Shown: piece by piece, positions 51,670 to 61,262 of the stretch | Layout of the letters: every line of letters starts with the position of its first letter | Position numbering within the stretch: the first letter of the stretch is position 1 | Source of the DNA: Palsa-504 sp963844625 | GTDB taxonomy: Bacteria > Actinomycetota > Actinomycetes > Streptosporangiales > Streptosporangiaceae | Reading direction: 5' to 3' | NCBI GenBank assembly: GCA_963844625.1 | Contig: CAWJPF010000011.1 | Location: 124,001 to 188,000 of the forward strand | Length of the DNA stretch: 64,000 nt | Notes under the pieces: model-generated | What the model was told of the DNA's origin: nothing | Database searches by the model: none | The model's input: the letters and a program-made list of their open reading frames with translations, nothing else | Translations under genes and position numbers: made by a program

Positions 51670-54303
51670 ATGTCCGACAGCGCGCTCTCGCTGGTCAAGT
51701 CTCACGCATCGCAACAGCGCACCGGCCGAGTAACGCTGCTCGAGCGGAAGACGGCGCTGGATGCACTGGCCGAGATTGCGGCGCAGGCGCGTAGCGGTGA
51801 AGGCCGGCTCGTCCTGCTCGAAGGCGAGGCGGGGGTGGGTAAGTCGACCCTGCTGGAGCAGTTCACGCACGACTTGCCCGACTCACGCCTTCTGTCGGGC
51901 GCCTGCGACGGCATGTTCACGCCCCGGCCGCTCGGCCCGCTCTTCGACATCGCGCAGCAGGTACACGGCCGCCTGCACGCGCTGTGCCGGGCAGACGCGT
52001 CCCGGGAGCAGCTCTTCGACGCGCTCCTGACCGAGCTGTACGAGCCGGGGCCGCTGCTGGCCGTCGTCATCGAGGACGTGCATTGGGCCGATGAGGCCAC
52101 CCTCGATCTGCTGGGCTTTCTCGCCCGGCGGATCCGCGAGATCGCAGTGCTACTGATCGTGAGCTACCGCAATGACGAACTGGCCGACACTCATCCGCTG
52201 CGCATTGCTCTCGGCCACCTGGCCGTCCAGCGCTGCACGAGGCGCCTCCGGCTCGCTCCCCTCAGCGCGCAAGCCGTGCGGATACTCTCGGCGGGCCGCG
52301 GAGTCGACCCAGCGGAGCTGTACAGCGTCACCGGCGGCAACCCGTTCTACGTCCGCGAGGTGCTGGAGGCGGGCCTAGGCGTGGTATCGGGCTCGGCCCG
52401 CGATGTAGTTCTGGCGCGCGCGGCCCGCCTCGGACCGAAAGCACGGGAGACTCTCGAGGCCGCAGCCCTGATCGGCGGCACCGTCGATGAGCGGCTGCTA
52501 GGCCAGGTCGTCGCCGGGCCCGCGCTGGCCGAGGTCATCTCGTCTGGACTGGTGGTCGACCATCCGGTTCTGCGTTTCCGGCACGAGATCGCGCGGCAGG
52601 CGATCGAGCAGGCGGTCTTGTCGGCCCGACGTTCCGAACTCCACGCTCAGATACTGCAGGGGCTGCGCAATCTCGGCTGTGACGATGATGCTCGGCTCGC
52701 CTTTCACGCCGAAGAGGCCGGTGACGGCCCGGCTGCCTTGGAGCATGCCGCGTCGGCGGGTCGTCGCGCTCGCGCGCTGGCATCTCATCGCGAAGCTGCC
52801 GGGCAGTTCGAACGCGCGCTGCGTTTCGCGGACGGCGAGGCGCCGGCCAGCATCGCGGCCCGCTGGATCGAGCTGGCGACGGAGCTGTCGATGATCGATC
52901 GCTGGCCCGATGCCGAGACCGCTTACACGCGAGCGCTGGAGAACTGGCGGGCGGCCGGAGACCCCCGCGGCGAAGGCGACACGCTCCGGCGGATGTCCGC
53001 GGTGTTGTGGCGGCTGTGCCGCGGCGACGAGATCCTCGCCGTTGCCGAGGCCGCCGTCGCGATCCTGGAGCCGCTCGGGCCCACGGAGGAACTCGCGGCG
53101 GCATACGGCAGCCTCGCCACGTTTCAGAATGGCCCCGGGTGTCTGGATATCGTCGTCCCGCTCGCCCGGCGCGCTCAGGAACTCGCGGTCAGATTCGGCG
53201 TGCCTGCGGTGCAGAGCCGGGCGGCGACGACGGAGGCGCAGGCCGTGTGGTTGGCGGGTGGCGACTGGGAGCCCGTGCTGCGCCGCGCGCTGTCGATCGC
53301 GCTCGAGAACGGAATCGAGTACGAAGCCGGCTTCGCGTACACGAACCTGCACGAACTGCACTACGGCAACCGGGACTACGCCAAGGCCGACCCGTACTTC
53401 CACGACGGCGTCGCCTATTGCGAGGACCACGATCTCGGTACCTACCACAACTGCTTGCGCGGCATACGGACGTCAACCCTGGAGCGGCTCGGGCGCTGGG
53501 ACGAATCGGTGCGGATAGCCGAGGCCGTCCTTGCCTCCGTCGCCTCGCCGGTGAATCGCATGATCCCGATGACGAGCCTGGCCATGGTCACGGCGCGCCG
53601 CGGCGAGCCAGATGTGTGGCCGCACCTGGATGCCGCGATGACCGCGGCGGACGGATCGGCTGGGTATATGTACATCGGCGCCGTCCGGTTGGCCCGGGCC
53701 GAGGCCCGCTGGCTCGAGAGCGATCTGACCGCGGCACGGCAGGAAGCCGAACTCGCGGACGACGCGTGCGCTGACGCCACCGATCCCTGGCTCAACGGCG
53801 AGATCGCGGTGTGGCTGCGACGCACCGGATCGCCCAGGACGAGTCAGCGCGAACCGGCCGAGCCCTACCGGCTGCAGCTCACCGGAAACCATCGCGGGGC
53901 AGCCGAACTGTTCGATGCGCTGGGTTGCCCCTACGACGCGGCGCTCGCGCTGCTCGATGCGCCTGACGAACTGGCGCTGCGACGAGCGCTCGACATCTGC
54001 GACGCGCTCGGGGCCGTCGCGACGGCGCGGATCATTCGCCAGAAGATGCGCTCGCTTGGCATTCGATCCGTCCCGGCCGGGCAGCGAGCCGCGACGCGTG
54101 AGAATCCACTCGGCCTGACCCAGCGAGAGCAGGAAGTGCTCGAATTGCTCTGCGAGGGGCGTACCAACGCCAGCATTGCCACCAAGCTGGTGATCTCACC
54201 AAAGACGGTCGACCACCACGTCTCGTCGGTACTGGCTAAGCTCGGCGTGTCGAAGCGGACGGAGGTAGCCGCCGCGAAGCGGGCCGCAGCCGCTCCGGAC
54301 TAA
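51670..54303 (+). CDS. large AAA-ATPase LuxR-family regulator (LAL type)
   Basis: 877 aa, ATG 51670 with GAGGAGGCAGC before it. Walker A GEAGVGKST at about 52-60; Walker B VVIEDVHWADEATLDLLGFL at about 130-150; sensor-like SYRNDE. A tetratricopeptide-like helical middle (about 330-750) follows. A GerE/LuxR HTH lies in the last 65 residues: LTQREQEVLELLCEGRTNAS, then KLVISPKTVDHHVSSVLAKL. Such regulators sense a ligand via the repeats and use ATP to control its binding. It diverges from a decayed epoxide hydrolase gene, its probable former target. Confidence 0.92.
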   Translation: MSDSALSLVKSHASQQRTGRVTLLERKTALDALAEIAAQARSGEGRLVLLEGEAGVGKSTLLEQFTHDLPDSRLLSGACDGMFTPRPLGPLFDIAQQVHGRLHALCRADASREQLFDALLTELYEPGPLLAVVIEDVHWADEATLDLLGFLARRIREIAVLLIVSYRNDELADTHPLRIALGHLAVQRCTRRLRLAPLSAQAVRILSAGRGVDPAELYSVTGGNPFYVREVLEAGLGVVSGSARDVVLARAARLGPKARETLEAAALIGGTVDERLLGQVVAGPALAEVISSGLVVDHPVLRFRHEIARQAIEQAVLSARRSELHAQILQGLRNLGCDDDARLAFHAEEAGDGPAALEHAASAGRRARALASHREAAGQFERALRFADGEAPASIAARWIELATELSMIDRWPDAETAYTRALENWRAAGDPRGEGDTLRRMSAVLWRLCRGDEILAVAEAAVAILEPLGPTEELAAAYGSLATFQNGPGCLDIVVPLARRAQELAVRFGVPAVQSRAATTEAQAVWLAGGDWEPVLRRALSIALENGIEYEAGFAYTNLHELHYGNRDYAKADPYFHDGVAYCEDHDLGTYHNCLRGIRTSTLERLGRWDESVRIAEAVLASVASPVNRMIPMTSLAMVTARRGEPDVWPHLDAAMTAADGSAGYMYIGAVRLARAEARWLESDLTAARQEAELADDACADATDPWLNGEIAVWLRRTGSPRTSQREPAEPYRLQLTGNHRGAAELFDALGCPYDAALALLDAPDELALRRALDICDALGAVATARIIRQKMRSLGIRSVPAGQRAATRENPLGLTQREQEVLELLCEGRTNASIATKLVISPKTVDHHVSSVLAKLGVSKRTEVAAAKRAAAAPD

Positions 54304-54776
54304 GCGAGCCGCACTGAGCGCACGAGTCGTGCATGCTCGCCAGGCATGGAACGCTTCGGACGGGCAGACTAAAGTTCACCGGCTGGACGAAGGTCACCGG
54401 CTGATAACAGGTCGGCGGGGGATCCCCGGCCAGCGGCGCCGGTATCTGGACGGCGGGTATGCGCCGCTATGCCACCGCTGGACGGGACGCAAGATCGACT
54501 GGACGGCGCTCAGCAAGCGGATCGTAGTCTTTGCTCCAGCACCAACTTCTTGAATGATCAGGACCAGCTTGGGTGCTCGCCCGGGCGGTCCTTCCACATC
54601 GATCTCCCGCAGACCGCTTCCTTATCAGCTCGCCCGCCGCTGGGTGGCAGGGCTGTGGTGTCATGTCTCACTGGTGCTACTGCGTGCTTTAGTGGGCTGG
54701 TGCGTGGCGCCGTCGCCGCCACTTCTGCTGTCCGAATCCGCCAGCCTGGCATGCTGTCAGGGGAGGTCATCTCGAC
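54304..54776. other. 473-bp region without a recognised gene
   Basis: The AAA-LuxR gene ends at 54303 and GNAT starts at 54777. Short open frames exist in several directions, but none shows a family motif. Composition is less GC-rich than average. It probably contains the LuxR terminator and the GNAT promoter. Confidence 0.4.
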
Positions 54777-55334
54777 ATGGCCGAGCTTCGGTTCCCGGTA
54801 CCGCCTCTGGCTAGTGATGTGGTGCTGCTGCGCCCTTGGCGCGAGGCCGACGTGCCGGGCATGGTGCTGGCGTTCAGTGATCCGGTGCTACAGCGGTTCT
54901 CCTGGCGTACTACTCCGTACACCGAGACTGATGCGCGCGACTACTTCGCTGAGCAGGAAGAGGCCCGCTTGCGTGGCGATGAGCTGAACTTCGCGCTGGC
55001 CGAACCGCACGACCAGGACATGGCGCTCGGCAGCGTCTCGCTGCATGAGGTTCGCTTGGATCAGGGCTGCGCGGCGGTTGGGTATTGGCTCGTCCCCGAG
55101 GCCCGCGGCCGGGGTGCCACGACACATGCGGTCCGCCTGCTCGCCCGGTGGGCATTCGCCGAGCTGGGACTGGCCCGGCTGGAGCTGACTTGCGGTCCCG
55201 ACAATGAGGCGTCGCAGCATGTCGCCGAGCGTTGCGGGTTTTCCCGCGAGGGCCTTCTTCGTTCCCACGTGCCTTTCAAGGAAGCCCGCCGCGACAGCGT
55301 GATCTATAGCCTGCTGCCCGGCGAGCTGCGATGA
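54777..55334 (+). CDS. GNAT-family N-acetyltransferase (RimJ/RimL type)
   Basis: 185 aa from ATG 54777; GGGGAGG lies 10 bases upstream. Acetyltransf_3 pattern: VVLLRPWREADVPGMVLAFS, then GSVSLHEVRLDQGCAAVGYW, the CoA-binding PEARGRGATTHAVRLLARWA and the closing LTCGPDNEASQHVAERCGFS. It acetylates an amino group of a protein or small molecule; acceptor unknown. Codon use is less GC-biased than in the first 50 kb. Confidence 0.9.
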   Translation: MAELRFPVPPLASDVVLLRPWREADVPGMVLAFSDPVLQRFSWRTTPYTETDARDYFAEQEEARLRGDELNFALAEPHDQDMALGSVSLHEVRLDQGCAAVGYWLVPEARGRGATTHAVRLLARWAFAELGLARLELTCGPDNEASQHVAERCGFSREGLLRSHVPFKEARRDSVIYSLLPGELR

Positions 55335-55458
55335 CGTGGAAAGCCAACCATTCCGGCTGAGACTCATCGCGCGAATGTCCCGCGGGGAGACATGGTGGCT
55401 GGCTCCTCGATGGCGATACGCGGCTCTGCTGGCGTTTCGCTTCTCGGCATCCTGGTCG

Positions 55459-56112
55459 CTATCCGCTGGGGTGATCGATGTTCACCGGCGGCAGGTTCTC
55501 CACCTGCTGCTTGGTGATGTTGAGCTGGACGGCGTCCAGGACCCCGGTAACGGCGCCGATCGGGATAGCCACTTCCCTGCGGCCAAACAGATGCCCCTCC
55601 TGCAGCAGCACGTGGCTCACGTGGTGGTTGCCAGGATCGATGACAAGCCCCTCCACTCGCCCGATCTCGCCGTCAGTGGCATAGACGGGCTTATCGCGGC
55701 GCACGCCGACCTCGCCCGGGGGCAGGGAGCCGTAAGAACCGGCCGGCTCATCTTCTCGGGTCTGGGGCCCATCATCGCTTACGCCCCGGCTGTAGTACGG
55801 CAACATGAGCATCTGTTCCGTGCTGTAGCCTGCGTACTGATCCAGGCCGGTCGCCGGCGCGAAATGCGCATCCTCGGCGAAGCCGAGCTCGTCGAACTCT
55901 GCCCGAGTGCAGCGCAGCCGGACCTCGTCCGGTGTCGCAGCCTCGACAAGGTCGAGAGGGACAAGCCGACCCAGACCGGCCCAGTGCCCCGGTTGGACCA
56001 CCAGATCGGTGACCGCCCGCGCAACCGGGTCAACGACCACGCGGACCACCTTGCCGCAGACCCCATCGACACACCTGGCGTCGGCCCCCATCACGAACGG
56101 TGTCTCTGCCAT
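55459..56112 (-). CDS. protein with two PRC-barrel domains
   Basis: 217 aa from ATG 56112, with GAAGGTGGG as Shine-Dalgarno; the longer frame to 56247 is not used. The first PRC barrel (about 3-70) is FVMGADARCVDGVCGKVVRV then LVVQPGHWAGLGRLVPLDLV. The second (about 140-210) is YATDGEIGRVEGLVIDPGNH then VSHVLLQEGHLFGRREVAIP. A flexible acidic linker (DDGPQTREDEPAGSYG) lies between. PRC-barrel proteins bind RNA or other ligands; these stand-alone two-barrel proteins are often stress-linked. Convergent with the GNAT gene. Confidence 0.88.
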   Translation of the reverse strand: MAETPFVMGADARCVDGVCGKVVRVVVDPVARAVTDLVVQPGHWAGLGRLVPLDLVEAATPDEVRLRCTRAEFDELGFAEDAHFAPATGLDQYAGYSTEQMLMLPYYSRGVSDDGPQTREDEPAGSYGSLPPGEVGVRRDKPVYATDGEIGRVEGLVIDPGNHHVSHVLLQEGHLFGRREVAIPIGAVTGVLDAVQLNITKQQVENLPPVNIDHPSG

Positions 56113-56333
56113 GGCCCACCTTCTCATCCGCCTCATCCGCTTGGAGCATAGCGCGAACCCAGTCAACGGCAGCGCCGTTGAACCGTTGGGGCCCGCGAAG
56201 ACCGGCCAGCACCGCGCTGGCCTTGGGAATACTCGTGAACGGGTCACGAGAACGGACTCGCTACCAGCTTGGGAAGTCTCTGGCGTTCCCTGTCTGCTTC
56301 TCTGATCAGCGTTTCCCCTGCAGAGCGGCTCAG

Positions 56334-56402
56334 CCTTCCCCCAGGGGGAGGGTTGGCCGGCTCCAGAGCGCTTGACCTTCCCCCGCAGGGAGACCTGATG
56401 CT
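56334..56402 (+). promoter_or_regulatory. MerR-type promoter with dyad spacer upstream of the SDR gene
   Basis: TTGACC (56372-56377), then a 19-bp spacer TTCCCCCGCAGGGAGACCT containing a dyad, then GATGCT (56397-56402) follow the MerR-activated layout with overlong spacer. A related palindrome CCTTCCCCCAGGGGGAGGG lies just upstream (56334-56352). About 30 bp separate the -10 from the SDR start. No MerR gene is in the window. Confidence 0.6.
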
Positions 56403-56431
56403 GTCTCTGCCGAGACAGGAGGAAATCGCTT

Positions 56432-57271
56432 ATGAGTACATCGCATGCGAGGGGCTCTTATGCTGACGGGGGAATGAGTCCAGAACCCGCCGGCTTTCAG
56501 TACGCAGCGAACACCCTCGAGGGTAAGAGGGTGATTGTTACCGGCGGAACACGCGGCATGGGCGCGGCTATCGCCGAACTGCTCGTCATCCAAAAGGCGC
56601 GCGTTGTCGTGACCGCACGCCATCAAGACAACATGTCCGCGGCCAGGCTGATCCGAGCGGATCTTACCTCGCCCGAAGGTGCAGAATTCGTTGCTCACCA
56701 AGCGATCGAGATTCTCAGTGGTCTCGATATCGTCGTCCATTGCGTTGGGGCATCGTTCGCCAAACCGGGCGGGGCACTCGCACTCACCGATGACGATTGG
56801 ATGCAAGCCCTCAACACTAACCTTCTCTCAGCCGTCCGGCTGGACCGGGCCATCCTCCCAGGCATGGTCGAACAACGCTCAGGCGCCATTGTGCACGTCT
56901 CCTCGCTGCAATGGAAGCGGCCGCACGAATCGTCGCCAGCATATGGACCCGCAAAAGCGGCCCTGAGGAGCTACAGCAAGGTCCTCGCAAGCGAGTTCGG
57001 CCCCATGGGCATACGCGTGAACACGGTCACACCCGGATACATCGCGACTCCCCTGGCAGCGGCCAGAATCACACAGATAATGGACCAAGACGGAATCAGC
57101 CACGCCGAGGCCGAGGAAACGCTCCTGGCCACCATCGGAGGAGTACCCCTCGGGCGCCCAGGCACTCCGGCCGAAGTGGCTCAGCTAGTTGCTTTCCTCG
57201 TCTCGGATGCCGCCGCCTACATCACTGGAGCTGAATTCGTCATAGATGGCGGCAACAACCGGATCCTCTGA
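56432..57271 (+). CDS. short-chain dehydrogenase/reductase (SDR)
   Basis: 279 aa from ATG 56432; AGGAGG lies 9 bases upstream. Classical SDR: cofactor motif VTGGTRGMGAAIAELL (about 36-51), then catalytic Ser in IVHVSSLQWKRP and YxxxK in SPAYGPAKAALRSYSKVLAS; NAG-like VHCVGASFAKPG; closing PGYIATPLAAA and ITGAEFVIDGGNN. It reduces or oxidises an unknown alcohol/ketone with NAD(P). The first about 30 residues are extra. Base composition is markedly less GC-rich than neighbours (codons such as ACT, CTT, TCA), suggesting transfer. The promoter is of the MerR type. Confidence 0.9.
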   Translation: MSTSHARGSYADGGMSPEPAGFQYAANTLEGKRVIVTGGTRGMGAAIAELLVIQKARVVVTARHQDNMSAARLIRADLTSPEGAEFVAHQAIEILSGLDIVVHCVGASFAKPGGALALTDDDWMQALNTNLLSAVRLDRAILPGMVEQRSGAIVHVSSLQWKRPHESSPAYGPAKAALRSYSKVLASEFGPMGIRVNTVTPGYIATPLAAARITQIMDQDGISHAEAEETLLATIGGVPLGRPGTPAEVAQLVAFLVSDAAAYITGAEFVIDGGNNRIL

Positions 57272-57621
57272 GCCGGACGAGGTTTCTGCACCTCTGCGGC
57301 ACCCTGACCACGACCGAAGTTTCCTGGACTGCAGGTTTCCGCCTTTCAACCTGCGCATCCCGCCGGTTACCGCGCTAATGCGAGGAGGACAGCACCACCA
57401 GCTTGGAGGATCGGTGGCGCGGCCACAGTTCTGGCCAGCGGGGAGGGCGGATCGTTCATCCGTGGTGGGTGATGACATCCCTGGGGTGTGGGCGCGAACT
57501 GGAACGCAACGGGCACGGCCAGCCAGGCGCCCGGGGCGGCACCAGGCGGCGGCTCGTCGTCGTGCCCGAGGTCGCCGGGTGTTGCCAGGAGTGACCGGCG
57601 GACGACGAGTCGGAGGTCGAC
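57272..57621. other. 350-bp region without a recognised gene
   Basis: It lies between the SDR stop and the arylsulfatase stub. Short frames in both directions lack family motifs. The end (CGGAGGTCGAC before 57622) is a ribosome-binding site for the stub. Confidence 0.4.
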
Positions 57622-57708
57622 ATGAGTGACGAGATTGACCGGACTGTGCTGCCGATCCGCCGGCCACCGTTTGCTGGTGTCGCGGGCTGGCGAACCGTCT
57701 CCTGGTGA
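57622..57708 (+). pseudogene. arylsulfatase N-terminal remnant
   Basis: After a good Shine-Dalgarno (GGAGG) the frame reads MSDEIDRTVLPIRRPPFAG then VAGWRTVSW and a stop. The first part matches the N-terminus of actinomycete arylsulfatases, which continue for over 700 residues; everything after about residue 20 is missing. The GAP gene starts 26 bp later. A GAP (Sap) gene commonly follows an arylsulfatase gene, so the operon has probably lost its first gene. Confidence 0.6.
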
Positions 57709-57734
57709 GCACCGGCGAGCCCAGGTAACCCGCA

Positions 57735-58409
57735 ATGGGATGGATCGACGCCGAGCTGGCGTTGACTGCGGTGGCCGCGATGCTGTCTCCGACGACGCTC
57801 TCGTTCTCAGTGCTCGCGCTCGTGCTCGGCGACCGGCCTTTGCGCACGGGCCTATGGTTCTACCTCGGGGCTCTTAGCTTCACGCTCGCGGTCGGGGTCC
57901 TCGCTGCCTTCGTGCTCGGCAACAAGGCCGCCTCGACCACGTCGTACCCGAAACCCTGGGTCGCGGTGATCGACATCGTCGCCGCTGTTCTCCTCGTGTT
58001 CTTCAGCGTGCGGTTCCTTCGCCGGCCGCGGGACCCGAAGCGTGCCCAAGGCATGGTCGACCAGATGAGCAAGATCGCCTCGTCACCGTGGATCGCGATC
58101 GTCGCGGCAGGCGCAGCACTGGCGAATCCGGGCGGCTTCATCCCGCTCGCGATGAAGGACATCTCCGAGACCAACCCCAGCACGACCGGGTACGTCGTCG
58201 ACTGGGTGTTCTTCTCGGTCGTGTCGCTGCTGCCACTCGCCGCCGCGCTCATCATGCTGGCGGTATCACCGGACCGGGCTACCCGGCTCCTGCAGCGCGT
58301 CCGGGACTGGCTGCTCCGCGACGCGAGGGTGATCGCCGCGGCGATCATGATACTGCTCGCCGCCGCGATCCTGCGCGACGGAATCTCCGGGCTGACCCAC
58401 ATGTCCTGA
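57735..58409 (+). CDS. GAP (Sap, sulfolipid-1-addressing) family membrane protein
   Basis: 224 aa. Six membrane segments: about 8-28, 38-58, 72-90, 118-135, 150-172 and 195-215. Start MGWIDAELALTAVAAMLSPT, with the family-typical LSPTTLSFSVLALVLGDRP, then a loop with basic RFLRRPRDPKRAQGMVDQMS. Mycobacterial Sap helps export a sulfolipid; other members are uncharacterised. It lies behind an arylsulfatase remnant. The end overlaps nothing; 490 bp follow without a gene. Confidence 0.88.
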   Translation: MGWIDAELALTAVAAMLSPTTLSFSVLALVLGDRPLRTGLWFYLGALSFTLAVGVLAAFVLGNKAASTTSYPKPWVAVIDIVAAVLLVFFSVRFLRRPRDPKRAQGMVDQMSKIASSPWIAIVAAGAALANPGGFIPLAMKDISETNPSTTGYVVDWVFFSVVSLLPLAAALIMLAVSPDRATRLLQRVRDWLLRDARVIAAAIMILLAAAILRDGISGLTHMS

Positions 58410-58900
58410 TCGCGGCTCCTTGCCCGGGTCCCCTCCTCTCGGCACCCATACCAGAACCGATAGGAAGCGATGAACCAGTCGATGCCAGCTCGATAATGCT
58501 TGGCGTGTACATGAACCATGCACCTTTACCGAGGTTGAAAGTTGTCCTGCGGCCGCAGAGGGGCTTGATGGCGGGTTCCGGGAGGCACGGATACTCCCAC
58601 GGCGGGTTCGGGGGCCACCCTGCTTCCACCCGCATACGGGCTGCGGTAACTCAGATTTCACCAGCCATCCGGCGCACCCGTCCATCCCGCCGGTGTGGCC
58701 GTCTATCACCTGGGCAACAACGGCACCGCTCGCGAATTGCTCAAAGCGTGGCCGGTAACGAGCTCCTGAAGGGCAGCTGCGCGATGTTAAGCGTGCAAGC
58801 TGCCGCCGTGTAGTGGCCCGCGCAGAATCGAGATGCCCCCTTGGCGTGTCGCTCGCTAGCTGGCGGTTTCCCAGGTCGGCAGGACCCGGGCCGGCCAGCG
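58410..58900. other. 491-bp region without a recognised gene
   Basis: It lies between the GAP gene and the convergent GMC gene. Open frames exist but do not match any family. A short repeat GGCGGGTTC occurs twice (58569 and 58601). It may hold decayed sequence. Confidence 0.4.
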
Positions 58901-60499
58901 TTAGCGCTTGATTGGCCCGTCGTCAGGCGGCTCTGTAACCGACGTGAGGCCGCGGATGAGGTCGGCGGCCCGTTCGGCGATCATGATGGTCGGCGCGTTG
59001 GTGTTGCCACGGACGATCGTTGGCATCACTGATGCGTCGACGATCCGGAGCCCCTCGATCCCGAGGACGCGCAGTTCGGTGTCGACGACTGAGCCGATGG
59101 GACAGCTCGACGTCGGGTGGTAGAGCGTCAGCCCGGTCCGCCTGGCAAAGGCGAGCAGGTCCGAGTCGGAGCCGGACTCGGGGACCTCAAAGGGCCCCGT
59201 GATGGCGTCGGCCAGAGCGGGCTGCGCGGCGATGTCGAGAGCAATGCGAAGTCCCGCGATGATGCTGGCCCGGTCTTCCTGGGTATCAAGGTAGTTGTGC
59301 TGGATACGCGGCGCGGACTCCGGGTTCGCCGTGCGCAGGGTCACGTAGCCCCGGCTGCTCGGAGCCAGGGTGCAAGGCCCGAGGGCCAGCGCGTGGGCCG
59401 TGGGCACCCCCAGATTCTCCTGATAGGACATCACCGGGGCCATGTGGAGCTGCATGTCGGGGGCGACGAGCCCGTCCCTGGTGCGGAAGAAGCCGCCCGC
59501 CTCCGCAAGGTTGGACGTGAGCGGCCCGCGGCCCTCGGTCTCCAGGAGTTCGAGGCTCTCGGGAGTCAGCGCGGTCATCAGTGATTCGACGTTCGTGGTG
59601 TAGTTGACCAGCACCAGCAGGTGGTCCTGCAGCCCCTTCCCCGCTGGCAGGTCGGCGCGGACCTCCAGCCCGAAAGACCCAAGGACCTCTGCCGGGCCCA
59701 CACCCGAGAGCATGAGGAGCTTGGGCGTCTCATAGGTACCTGCCGAGAGGATTACCTCCCGCTCAGCGCGGATCGTCTCCAGCTTGCCGTCCTGGCTGAC
59801 CTCGACGCCGACCGCCCGGCTGCCCTCGAAGACGACCCGGTGGGCGAGTACCCCGGGGATCACTGCGAGATTGGGCCGTGCCAGGACGGGGGTCAGGAAG
59901 GCTACCGATGTGCTGCAGCGCATCCCATCGCGCTGAGTCAGCTGAAAGAAGCCGACTCCCTCCTGGTCTTCGCCGTTAAAGTCGTTGTTGAGCGGGTAAC
60001 CGGCCTCGACCGCCGCGGCCAGGAACGAGGCCGCCAGCGGGTGCAACGACCGACTGTTGCTGACCGTCAGCGGGCCGCCCGTGCCGTGGTAGCGGTCAGC
60101 CCCGCGCTCATTGTTTTCAGAACGCCGGAAGTAGGGCAGCACGTCGTCGTATCCCCATCCGGTCGCCCCCCCGGCGGCCCAGCCCGCGTAGTCAGTCCGG
60201 GCGCCGCGGATGTAGATCATCGCGTTCACCGAGCTGCACCCGCCGAGCACCTTCCCGCGAGGCAAGTAGACCCGGCGGTCGTTAAGCCCTGGCTCCGGCT
60301 CGGAGTCGAGATCCCAGTCGCAGGGGCCCTTGAACAGCTCGCTCCACGCGATTGGCAGGTGGATCTCCTCGGCCGTATCACGGCCACCCGCCTCGATCAG
60401 CCCCACCGATATGGCAGGGTCCTCGCTGAGCCGGGCGGCCAGCACGCAGCCGGCCGACCCCGCGCCAACGATGACATAGTCATAGTCATAGCTGCTCAT
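58901..60499 (-). CDS. GMC-family flavin oxidoreductase (choline dehydrogenase-like)
   Basis: 532 aa from ATG 60499 (MSSYDYDYVIVGAGSAGCVL); a frame upstream to 60562 is not used. FAD Rossmann motif at 9-22; GMC signature 1 at RGKVLGGCSSVNAMIYIRGA; signature 2 at ILSAGTYETPKLLMLSGVGP. The active-site His is in LYHPTSSCPIGSV and the His/Asn position in VRGNTNAPTIMIAERAADLI (Asn). The family oxidises alcohols such as choline or glucose; substrate unknown. Soluble. No operon partner is visible. Confidence 0.92.
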   Translation of the reverse strand: MSSYDYDYVIVGAGSAGCVLAARLSEDPAISVGLIEAGGRDTAEEIHLPIAWSELFKGPCDWDLDSEPEPGLNDRRVYLPRGKVLGGCSSVNAMIYIRGARTDYAGWAAGGATGWGYDDVLPYFRRSENNERGADRYHGTGGPLTVSNSRSLHPLAASFLAAAVEAGYPLNNDFNGEDQEGVGFFQLTQRDGMRCSTSVAFLTPVLARPNLAVIPGVLAHRVVFEGSRAVGVEVSQDGKLETIRAEREVILSAGTYETPKLLMLSGVGPAEVLGSFGLEVRADLPAGKGLQDHLLVLVNYTTNVESLMTALTPESLELLETEGRGPLTSNLAEAGGFFRTRDGLVAPDMQLHMAPVMSYQENLGVPTAHALALGPCTLAPSSRGYVTLRTANPESAPRIQHNYLDTQEDRASIIAGLRIALDIAAQPALADAITGPFEVPESGSDSDLLAFARRTGLTLYHPTSSCPIGSVVDTELRVLGIEGLRIVDASVMPTIVRGNTNAPTIMIAERAADLIRGLTSVTEPPDDGPIKR

Positions 60500-60731
60500 C
60501 TGGCCTCGCTGGTTCGCTTCCCGAGCACAGCGGTATCCCCACAGCTGTGTGTATTCCTGCAACTATGTCACCTGGGATGGGTCCAGCGGGGAAAGATCAC
60601 GCCGACCGGGAGCCCTGCCGCACTGAAGTCCTCCTGTCGGGACCGGGACGCTAGAAGCCGACCATCTGGGGTCGCAATACCCGTTCGCCAAGCTAATTAT
60701 CAGCGGGGTCGCTCGCTGCTGGCGAGATCTC

Positions 60732-61022
60732 TTAAGACGAGGAGCAGGAGGCGACGGCCGACGGGCACACTGGCGAGGCGGTCTGAACGAGAGCGGAACC
60801 GTGGTGCGCGACGACGAACAGGCTCTTGAGATCGTCGTCGGCCATCAGCAGCATCGAGGAGCCGATACCGAACAGATCGTCGAGCAGTTCTAGCGCGGTC
60901 TGGGTGAGATCGCCGAGCTCGCTGCGGTCGTCGAGCCTGCAGGTGAACACGCTCAGCCCGTCGAGGGTCGCGACAGCGGACTCCGCCGCAGCCTGCCGAC
61001 CGAACCCTCGACCAGCCCGCAC
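60732..61022 (-). pseudogene. GAF-domain fragment
   Basis: About 96 codons; the core TALELLDDLFGIGSSMLLMA, then DDDLKSLFVVAHHGSALVQ, resembles the start of a GAF domain as found in sensory or cyclase proteins. Homology begins near LDGLSVFTCRLDDRSELGDL and stops abruptly; the last residues (CPSAVASCSSS) look random. The rest of the GAF and any output domain are missing. I treat it as a remnant. Confidence 0.45.
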
Positions 61023-61192
61023 CGGTCGACTCGGAGAACCTCGACCGATCGCTGCCGGAACACGCTGCTCATACTGGTCCGGGCCGCGATCGCATCGACC
61101 TGCACGCGCATCGAGTCGAACAGCTCACCGGTACGTTCTGAGCGCAGGCGCGGTTGCTGGTCGTCTTGCCGAAGAACTGATCGCGACGGCTC

Positions 61193-61228
61193 AAGGCTGA
61201 ACGGCCACCGATGTGGCCGTTCAGCCTT
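61193..61228. terminator. 36-nt hairpin 3' of the glycine-rich gene
   Basis: The arms are 16 bp and perfect (AAGGCTGAACGGCCAC and its complement), with loop CGAT. On the minus strand it starts 35 bp after the stop of the glycine-rich gene. Probable intrinsic-type terminator with no long T-tract. Confidence 0.75.
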
Positions 61229-61262
61229 GTTCGTATATTCAGTTCGGATTACCGGCGGCGGA

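Noticed and set aside
58410..58900. Possible decayed transposase gene
   Set aside because: No DDE or HTH pattern could be read in any frame.
60826..61200. Plus-strand gene ending ELIATAQG
   Set aside because: Only the tail looks protein-like; the frame upstream is Ser/Arg low complexity and opposes the GAF fragment.
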